Source of the DNA: Tricholoma matsutake
Taxonomy: Eukaryota; Basidiomycota; Agaricomycetes; Agaricales; Tricholomataceae
Length of the DNA stretch: 64,000 nt
Assembly (NCBI GenBank): GCA_026075535.2
Contig: AP026545.1
Location: forward strand, 9,796,001-9,860,000
Reading direction: 5' to 3'
In this document: piece after piece, positions 55,893 to 64,000 of the stretch
Numbering within the stretch: the first letter of the stretch is position 1
How the letters are laid out: every line of letters begins with the position of its first letter
Made by a program: the position numbers and the translations under genes
Notes under the pieces: generated by a model
What the model was told of the DNA's origin: nothing
Database searches by the model: none
Seen by the model: the letters and a program-made list of their open reading frames with translations, nothing else

Positions 55893-56984
55893 TAAACCTT
55901 GACTCATCATCACCCTGCTCAACTTGAAAGGAGAACATGATGTTCAGTTTAGCAAATTTGTATGTGGAACCATCATGCATACTAATTTTAGTCCTGCAGT
56001 ATCTGTGTTGTGTAGGCAACACATGCATAGCACTGGGGTGTTCAAGCCACAGGGATTCATTGGTTTTCTGTCCAATGTCCTGGCACTGGGTGCAAGGCAC
56101 AATACTGCTGGAGAAGTACTGTGGAAGTACCCTGACTGTATTCCTAATATTGTCAACAGACTTTGCCAGAAGTATTTTGACAGTATCATATCATATTTTG
56201 ACAGTACTGAAGGTACTCAAGTAGTATCTTAGATTGGTATGAATACTGGCAAATTATCTCCTGGTGAGTATGATGACAGTATTAAGAATACTTCTACAAT
56301 ACTGACATGATACCTCTCCAGAAGTATCTTGCTGTGCAGCCAGTGTGGGTATAAACAGATGCAAATTGCATGAAAAGAATTAAAAATTGCATACTTACAG
56401 TGACTTGAGAGCCTTCTTGCTCATGTAGATACATGGAACTGTTAGTAAAAGTTTGGTAAATCTACCTGTAGTTGCACTCAGAGTAGCAGGGTTGTTCACC
56501 ATAGCCATTCTTGGGCCATTTTTGGCTCATTTTTGTGTATTTGGCAGAGGAACAAACAAAAGGGAACAAAACATCATTGTTTGGGCATTAAGTATGTTAC
56601 TTTCTTGTTTTTGCAATGTTTTCATTGAGATATCAAGCTCAGCCATCTCAGGCCACTCTTTGGCCCTGATACCCTTCTGTTATTGAGCCTCAGTGTTCAG
56701 TTACCAGTATATATACTTCTCTGTACTGTATTGTGCTCTTCGAGCACTTGTAACCCATGGGCACTATTCCCCATTTTGTAACAGTTTTCATAACCTGTAG
56801 GTTCCAAAATACTTTCAACACCGGGAATTGAGACTAAGGGAATGAAGTATTGTCATTTGGGCCAGTAAGTTTTCTTTTTTTTTTCCTTCATGTTTTCTTT
56901 ACTAACTAGCTATTTTTAAAAAAGTTCTAAATGCCTTTTAATGAGAGACCCAACCAATGACACCACCAAGTGAATGAAACAGGG
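55893..56984. other. No gene recognised; AT-rich repeats
   Basis: Contains a run of short repeats built on ACAGTACT/AGTATTNTGACAGTA (56165-56335). A stretch ending in CTTTCAACA at 56820 looks LTR-like but has no target duplication. Homopolymer T runs follow at 56870-56885. Confidence 0.4.
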
Positions 56985-57240
56985 CCCAAATGATGATGAA
57001 AACATCATTTGGGTCACTAGGGAAGCCCTTCATTTTTTTCTTTCATGTTTTTTTTATTACAAACTATCTTTTAGGTTTCCAACATCTTGCAATGACAGAC
57101 CACACTTCCTCGACATGCCATATGAACAGAGAATCATGTGACATGAATGGAGAGTGAACAGAGAAGAGGGACAGGATGATGGTGGCCACCACCACATAGC
57201 ACCCCCAACTGCTGCTGTGAGCAACTTCTTGCAGGGTGGT
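56985..57240. repeat. GTG-rich repeat family, hairpin copies
   Basis: Hairpin 56985-57013 (CCCAAATGATG and its complement around 7 bases) is preceded by GGGC as at 46235. A weak copy of the CTGTGAGCA hairpin is at 57214-57233, inside CAC/CCC-rich sequence. Spacing and order resemble 45900-46270. Confidence 0.45.
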
Positions 57241-57786
57241 GAGGATGGGGAAAGGCCACAAGATGACAACATGGGGAGAGAGATGACAACAACATGATAT
57301 GATGGACAACAATGTGGCACACCAATGGGAGGGCAACAATGGGTGACAAATGGCACTCCACAACCATCAACTCCAGCACAAGCCAGCACCTCCCATGGGA
57401 CACAACAAGGAGTGGGGGTGACAATGGGAGGCAATGCCAGGCAACATACGCCAACATGATGTGATGCTACTGAAAGCAGACCCACTCTTGTGAGTGAGGG
57501 CATCTTATTTAATCTTATGTATTAGCCTACATCCCCACTTGAAATGCGAGAGGGAAGGGAGCTTTGAATTATTGGTTTATGTAACATGAACTCAACAGAT
57601 GACACAAAAATAGGGACACAATGCACTATTGTCTAGTGTTCCTCCCTTGTGTCTTGTACAAGGGAGGTTAATAAATTAATTTCTCCATTTAACTTATGTT
57701 TATATCAAGCCTTAGTGTCATAGCATGGGTACTTGAAAACTCTCTACTAGTATGGGCAGGGTTCAAACCTGAACCAGACCTGAACC

Positions 57787-58135
57787 TAGGCTCAGGTTTG
57801 GAGTTCAAGGGAGGCCTGAACCAAACCCTAAAGTCTGGTTCTGGGTTCGGAAAAATATGGGGGAGAATCAGACTGAACCGAACTTTGACATCACTAGCCA
57901 GTCATGGTCATTGTGATAAAGACTCAGTTCTTAAGCTCTGCCAGTGTACTCAGGCAATTCTAGGTTCAGGTCTGGAGTTCAAGGGAGGCCTGAACCAAAC
58001 CCTAAAGTCTGGTTCTGGGTTCAGAAAAATATGGGGGAGAACCAGACTGAACCAAACTTTGACATCACTAGCCAGTCATGGTCATTGTGATAAAGACTCA
58101 GTTTTTAAGCTCTGCCAGTGTACTCAGGCAATTAT
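57787..58135 (+). repeat. Two tandem copies of a 174-base unit
   Basis: GGAGTTCAAGGGAGGCCTGA near 57799 recurs 174 bases later at about 57973, and the whole unit down to TGTACTCAGGCAATT is repeated with about 8 differences. The unit is 58 codons long, so an open frame across it (57696-58154) repeats the same peptide twice. The frame is probably accidental. Confidence 0.75.
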
Positions 58136-58968
58136 AATTTATTATGGGCTCTAGCTGTCAGGACCTCTTCTTCTTGCTCAGGACACTGTGTTTGGCACAT
58201 TGTAGTCTACTGTGATTGAAGAGAGTTAAGCTACTGTGCAGTTCTTCAGCACTTAGTAGAATATGTCTGAAAACTTAAAATTACAACTTTAGAGCATCTA
58301 ATATTCTGCAAACAACTAAGCGTAAATTTCAGGCTGTTGTTAATGTAATACTATGATAAAAGCTGATGATTGGGCAGGGGAGAGCATTGAAGGGAGAGGG
58401 CAGATAACATGGCAGATAACATGTGGCAGTGCCTGGCTGGCAGTTAACTCAGCTCAATTTCCTCAGCTCACAGGTCACCAAAAATTAATCAGAGAAGCTG
58501 GGTATGTAATTGGTTTGTTCAACTATATATCACTGAACACACAAGAGGATACATGTGGAATTGAAGCTAGGAGGGACAAATGTTAGTGACCCTGGGAATT
58601 GCCATGTCAGATAGCTGTTATCTGACACCCAGCACATTGATTGGTAAGCCATTTCATTTCTGTCCACTCTACTGGGTATAATATATGCAAATATCAGAAA
58701 AAGAACTAAAAATCATTAACTCATTCTGCAACTGTTTGCTGTTCATAAAAACACAACTTATATATACCTTACAAACAAGCTAAATAACAAACATTTTTAC
58801 TGCAACAAGTCAGTCAGTCACAATATGGAAACATGCAAAATACTTGAACCTAACCATTTCATATGTATTTAGACCACAGTTGAGGTCCAGGGATGTGACA
58901 ACTGCCTAGAGGTCTTATTTAGTCACTGGCTACTGGGTAAACTGTACCATAAGCAGCATTTGGACCTC

Positions 58969-59309
58969 CCTGAAACTAGGGAAATGCATGGGTTTTACCT
59001 GTGGGTTTCCCATGCTTTTATTTCCTAATTTATTCAATGGGTTTTGCATGAAAAATTATGAAAACATGATTTTCTGGTAGCTATTCAATGTGTGCTTGTG
59101 ATGCAATGGACAAAATAATATTTTCTTTGCATAGTCACATGAGAGATGTCACCCAAATATTGTTTTATGTGTTGAATCACAAAGAGCCAACAAAACGCTT
59201 CCAGAAAGTCATTTTTTCATGAATTTTCATGCAAAACTCATTGAATAAATTAGGAAACAAAAGCATGGGAAACCCATGGGTAGAACCCATGCATTTTCCT
59301 ACCTGAAAC
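58969..59309. mobile_element. hAT-type MITE with 8-base target duplication
   Basis: The body 58977-59301 (325 bases) starts TAGGGAAATGCATGGG and ends with the complement of TAGGAAAATGCATGGG. The inverted arms continue for about 110 bases. It is flanked on both sides by CCTGAAAC (58969-58976 and 59302-59309). Eight-base duplications and (T/C)AGGG ends are typical of hAT elements. No coding capacity, so it needs a transposase from elsewhere. Confidence 0.9.
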
Positions 59310-61014
59310 ATGTAAAGTAGCCCTACAGTAGTTTGAAAGTATATTCATGGCAAAATATAGGGTGTGTAGGTTATTGAGGAGTGACCAAGCAAAGAGGTGA
59401 TCTTAAGCAGAGCCTTGTCTCATTTTTAAGTTCCAGCAGGGTCCAAATACATTTGAAATGAAGGTTGCCTGGTTAGGGAACCTCATTCAGTAGTCAGACA
59501 GACAGACAGACAGGAATATGTTATCTTTGTTGCAAGAGAGGAAGGGACATTAGTACTATACAGTAGAAAGAATAATTAACTATACCTTTGTTGCAAGAGA
59601 GGAAAGGACAGGGGCAATGAAGGGAAAGATGGCCTACTACCTATAGTATGCTAAAAATAGCTATCAACCTTGTACATATTGAGAATATGGCTGCATCAAG
59701 ACTTTCTATACATGGTAGGGTTGCATCATGACATCAGAATGATGGGAGTGCATTGATGATACTCAACCTGGGAACACCACCTAAACTGCCAATGAGGCAA
59801 TCGATGATATTTGTGACGAGTCCGAGGAAGGGTGTGAGTCGTTCTGAATGTTCATGGTCCAACCTATGGGTAGATAACTAGTTGGTACTAGTTGTGAAGG
59901 TTGGGAGACAAAGGTGTTTGGCATGGTCTGATCAATAGCGAATGAGTTCTATTGTTGATGGTCAAAGTGCAAATTCCGAGGACCTTTCAATAGGTTGAAA
60001 GTATACAAAGGCTATAGCCAATGGCTAGGATGTGTTGAAATGGTTGCTAGTGATAATAATCAGAGGATCATAGGAAGATCAAGGACAATGATGATTGCAG
60101 AGTTTTCTTGTCAATCAAGAAAACTCATAGAGACTTAGATTGTTTTTAGAAGATTGATCAGATGCTTAGAACTCTATACAAGACAATAGGTGAAGACAAT
60201 TTCTTCTTTTTCCAAGTAGATACTACAGAGTTTTATATGTTTTAAAGAAACTTCCTAAAATGGAATGAGAAACATGTGTAGAACATGAGGCAAAAGATAT
60301 GAGTTAAGGCACAAGGCCAAAAAGGAGACTGGAATCCAAACAAGAAAGATATATATCATATGATGAAAGAGTGATAAAGGGAAAGAACTAAAAAGAGACT
60401 GTCCTTTGTGTATAAACCGTGCTAAGTCTCACAATAATCCATCCAGCAGGTTCTGTACACGATAGGGACTTGGAACGAGGCTGACCTACTATCAGCAGGT
60501 TTGGGCATGAGTTGGAATCCTTCCTGGTGCATGGTATTCCACCATATAGATAACAAATGCGGCGCCCAATGTTGCTCGTAGTCTCTTGATATCGATCAAT
60601 GATGCTTGACAATGGTCAATGATGGTCAATGATGTTTGATCACAGTCACAGTTTGTTCAAAGATGATCAGGGATGTTTGATGGTCGTTTAGAAGGGGTTT
60701 TAGGGGCTTTCGGGGTAGTCCTAAGGTTGTGTGATGTGGGCTCTTGATATGATTGATGTCACTGGTGATGTTTCGATGTGGTTGATATGATATCATGATT
60801 GATAGACTGGGTCGTGCTGCATCTGGGACCTTGTAGGAGTTAGCCGATGTGATTAGAATGTGGTTAGAATGACGTATTGGCCTTTGAGCCGAGGAAACAA
60901 CCTATCACCCTCCCCCTTACTGAAATTCTGACCATATTTAAGACATGTTGTGGTTCGAACTTCTCTCCTTCTCATTCAATCTCCTTCATCATTCTTTTCT
61001 AAACCTTGACAACA
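59310..61014. other. No gene recognised
   Basis: Holds a (CAGA)n microsatellite near 59498 and a short duplication (CTTTGTTGCAAGAGAGGAA) at 59526 and 59587. A TGATGGTCAA/TGATGTTTGATCA-rich stretch lies at 60590-60690. No protein-like frame is convincing. Confidence 0.4.
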
Positions 61015-62376
61015 TGTCTATCCTTGCTGAACTTGCCATTCCTATCCTCAACCAAGCAAAATTGATGCCCAAGGCTGGCAAAGCTGAAGAACTTGACTTC
61101 GAGGTGTGGGGTCATGAGTTCTGTGAGAAAATGGTATGTCTTTTCCTTTTTCTTTGTTTATCTGCTTCCTGATGTCGTTGATAGGCTGAATACGACGATT
61201 TGATCAGATCATTTGATGAGGTATGTGATGATCATGTTCAGGCAACATTAAATGAGGCAATCGGCCTCTTCGCACCATTCACTCATGAGGGCTGGCTGTC
61301 TTGGGGGGGCAAGTATCTGTTTGAGGAGTATTCAAGGACAATCGAGGAAGAGAGGAAGAGAGAGGAGGAGAGGGAGGCCCAGCAGGTGGCCATCGAGGCC
61401 AAAGTCAAGAGGATTGAGGAACGACAAGATGCGCTGGTTGAGGCATGTTGATCATTCTTGGCTGAAGTCTGGGCCAAAACAGTTTTGAAGGAAGATTTTC
61501 ATGATCAGACCACCGCGCTCAAGCTCATGTGACTCGATCGATTGGGACAAAGCCACAGATGAAGAAGAACCTCTGGTCGATGACCGGTAGATCATAAAGC
61601 AAATCATTGAGAAGAGGAAGGCAGACGAGATGGATGAGGAGGAGGAAGGTGAGGATGAGTTGGATGAAGAACCTGTGGTCACAAAGTGGGTGCGGCTAGA
61701 GGAAGGTGACTTGATCACCTTCTGTGGGCTGGTAAGTTGTCGCTCTATGTCAATATTGTTAAGACTAATTACGCTCTCAATATTGCTTTAGTGTGATCGT
61801 TGCACTGGGCTGAAGATGTCTCCAGAATGCATCGTCGAGGAGGGCACCCCAAAGTGCAAGAAATGCACTCAGGGGCTGCAGGGGTGCTACTGGGAGGGAG
61901 TATCGAGGCGAGGACTCTGTTGAGGTGAGTCAAGGAAAACAGCAGGCTCTAAACAAGCTACAAAGGCTACTGAGGAGTCAGCAGAGGTGTCGACTCCTAG
62001 ACGTAGTAAGTGATTCTTTTCGATAATGAGGACAATCGCTAATCTGTATGATTACTTAGCCATATGCATTCGGGCTATCCAGCCCATCTAAAATGCAGAG
62101 GCTGGGCCCTCGAAAGTCAATGAGCACCCAAAATGAACAGTGAAGGTGAAGCCAAAGACAGCTGAGAAGAAGAAGGGGAAGGGAAAGGTGAAAGCTAGAG
62201 AACAAGAGGTTGAACCCAAGGTCGCGGGTGCAGTCAAGGAGGAGATGACAGCATTGGATGCAGCGCGACTCTGCCGTTGGTATCTCACAGAAGTGCTGAT
62301 GTGGAAGAAACTGGAAGTGGAGGTGCTGATGGAGGAGATTGAGCTGTTGGAGAGGAAGTGGGAGGAATCTCAGTAG
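61015..62376 (+). pseudogene. Hypothetical coiled-coil protein with six-cysteine zinc-binding motif, broken
   Basis: Exon 1, 61015-61133, starts MSILAELAIPILNQAKL. Intron 61134-61184. Exon 2 (AEYDDLIRSFDEVCDDHVQ, then GWLSWGGKYLFEEYSRT) runs into a highly charged coiled coil (EEERKREEEREAQQVAIEAK). After an acidic region, intron 61730-61792 leads to CDRC, eight residues, C, eight residues, CKKC, six residues, C: spacing close to a Zn(II)2Cys6 cluster. A further intron at about 62007 leads to a Lys-rich tail and a final helix ending LERKWEESQ at TAG 62374-62376. TGA at 61449 and 61530, a frameshift near 61525, and stops at about 61588 and 61919 break it. I know similar proteins as numerous, function-unknown mushroom genes near retroelements. 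Confidence 0.6.
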
Positions 62377-62702
62377 CTGTTTGTTTTATTGTTTTAATTT
62401 TATCATTTTTCTTGTGTCTGAGCGAGATAAGTTTGAAATGAAAAATATCGCATGCGATCGAAGCCAGGAAATGTAAGATATATGCAAAAAAAAACATAGG
62501 AGAGAAAAAGAAAAAGAAAGTAAGATGGATGATTCATCAAAATGAGACATAGGGGAAAGGCTCAGAACTCCTTCATAGCCGAAAAACCCTGTTGAGCTTG
62601 CGCAAACACATTTTGAATGATATTGCAACTTGTAATAGTACACTGTTATAAGATTGAGATTTTTTTTAATATCGCAAGTAAGAAAAAGGAAAGGAAAATG
62701 CT

Positions 62703-64000
62703 CTATTTGTCTTTGTTGAGGTTAGGAATGCCTTCGTCAATGTCTCTGTCGATGTCCGATGTTGTTTGAAGTTGTTCAAGCCAATGATCGTCGATATTGA
62801 AGAAGTTTGGAGGAAGGGGAATCGATTTCCATGCTAGATAGGGTAGAACTCGGAAGGCAGCTACTGGTTGATGAAGAACTGAGCCGTCGAGCTTGCAAAG
62901 AATATAAGTGCCACCATAGTTTTGTGCGATGACAATGAGTGGGCTGAGATATTGAGCTCACATTTTTTGATTAAGTGCTTTCTTGATCTGTGTGTTTTGC
63001 ATGAGTATGAGATCACCTTTTTCGAAATTGTAGTCTCGAATCATTCACTTGTGAACTTCTTCGAAGTGTCTTGCAGCTTCTCATCAAGCAGTGTAGACTC
63101 TAGAGTAGAGTACTTTGAGATCAATCAAGCGTTTCTGTAGTGCGATAAGATCAGTGGAGGAGAGTATCAAATCAGGTGGTGGTTGTAGATATGTCGCTTC
63201 TGAGATGTCGAGAGGGATGAGTGGATGAGAACCTGTGATCGCAAAATAGGGCAAACAGCCCATTCATTTTTGAACTGTTACCCATTCTGCCCAAAACACC
63301 AAGTATGTCCCAACTGACCATTGAGTTTGATTGCCATCGATGGCCTTGTAGAGTGATTGTCATATGTCGAAGTGGGCTCGTTCAACGAGGCTGTTGGCAC
63401 AAGAATTGTAGCCACTTATCCGAATGTGATTGATGTGATAGTGCTTCGACAAATATTTGAGAGCAGAAAGGAATGGTGGGCCACTGTCAGTAAAGATCTC
63501 ATAAAGCGAGCCCCATTGACAAATAATTTCTTTGAAGATCCAATCGCTGATGGTCTTCGCTGTTACATCGCAAAGCATCCTGAACTCTGGCCAGTACAAT
63601 ATCGAACATTGACCTTGTACTATATAGTGATATCTGCCAGAAGGTGGCATGTGCATTGTGTCAATGTAGACTTTTCCAAATAGAGGGGTGGGTGGCGACG
63701 ATTGGTGGGATAAGAAGATTTCGAGTTTGTCACAACTGACAGTAGTGGCACATTCAGATGTACCATGCGATATCAGCTTTCAGGTTGGGCCACCAGAATC
63801 ATAGTGCGACGTGAGACTTCATGGCAAAGATCATCTTGTGGCTGATATGGTTGTGTGATGACCGGATAATGTCGATGTGACATTCTGGAATCATGACGAT
63901 CTTGTGTTCTCCATGATGATCTTTTTGCCATAGTTTTCTGGAATCTATGAAGAACTCAGTGCTATATTGCATGAAGGTAGTGTACTCAGTGTCTGATAGA
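62703..64000 (-). pseudogene. Integrase end of a Ty3-type element without chromodomain (runs off the window)
   Basis: Minus strand. Finger remnants with spaced His/Cys lie near 63860-63730 (SHKMIFAMKSHV, FWWPNLKADIAWYI, MCHYCQL). The core has MHMPPSGRYHYIVQGQCS, ICQWGSLYEIFTDSGPPF and RISGYNSCANSLVERAHFD (63656-63360). Then WAEWVTVQK, MGCLPYFAITGSHPLIPLD, YNFEKGDLILMQNTQIKK, YGGTYILCKLDGSVLHQPV and FRVLPYLAWKSIPLPPNF. It ends GIPNLNKDK at TAG 62703-62705. Several stops and phase changes. The end lacks a chromodomain, so it belongs to another Ty3 branch than A, C and E. It converges with the charged-protein pseudogene. Confidence 0.75.

Noticed and set aside
56440..56820. Possible solo LTR (TGTTAG...TTCAACA with a TATA-like stretch)
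   Set aside because: Flanks GGAAC and CCGGG do not match, and no second copy exists in the window.
57696..58154. 152-codon open frame with two internal repeats
   Set aside because: It follows from the tandem duplication of non-coding sequence and has low-complexity composition.
1..64000. tRNA genes, rRNA, CRISPR arrays, bacterial promoters or terminators
   Set aside because: None seen; the sequence is eukaryotic in gene structure.

Overview
The window looks like a repeat-rich stretch of a filamentous basidiomycete genome (Agaricomycetes, mushroom-forming). The grounds are coding regions split by many 45-65 base GT/AG introns, Ty3 and Ty1/copia elements of fungal type, and several families I know mainly from mushrooms: JmjC proteins of the HxD/GTLHAVFTP type, DUF6698-like proteins, LINE ends with RNase H plus a CCHC-type knuckle, and tyrosine-recombinase elements. 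No rRNA, tRNA, CRISPR or bacterial-style operon is visible.

Layout. 1-12450: decayed single genes and transposon proteins (large transposon-protein C-terminus, a JmjC gene, a LINE 3' end, a DUF6698-like gene) with small repeats and a TA-flanked MITE. 12513-18575: complete Ty3 element A with 402-base LTRs and GTAAC target duplications. 18953-20852: a decayed proline-rich gene cut by pieces of two Ty3 families. 20853-28200: the only gene island, with an NADP-type reductase (MDR), a broken cutinase and two short-chain dehydrogenases, one of them with an in-frame stop. 28573-34253: complete Ty1/copia element (TTGAA duplications) on the minus strand. 35083-41114: Ty3 element C on the minus strand, abutting a 5'-truncated copy of A (element B, 41115-45856). 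46812-55406: a gag-like plus tyrosine-recombinase element on the minus strand, split by complete Ty3 element E (48006-55162, GGCTT duplications). 55700-64000: repeats, a hAT-type MITE with an 8-base duplication, a zinc-binding-motif pseudogene, and the integrase end of another Ty3 element.

How it fits together. Elements A/B, C and E are chromoviruses: gag, then pol in the -1 frame, ending in a chromodomain. In all three families the site just after the 5' LTR is complementary to an LTR segment about 28-34 bases downstream of a TATA box. This is the arrangement expected for Tf1-style self-priming rather than tRNA priming. The copia element instead carries a primer site matching the anticodon region of initiator Met-tRNA. 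Element E also has a third reading frame after pol with one strong membrane helix.

Decay is strikingly uniform. In the copia, E and LINE reading frames nearly all breaks are TGA codons where CGA (Arg) is expected, and A and B differ largely at CpG/TpG/CpA positions. This points to CpG methylation with deamination, or a RIP-like process. The gene island is much less affected.
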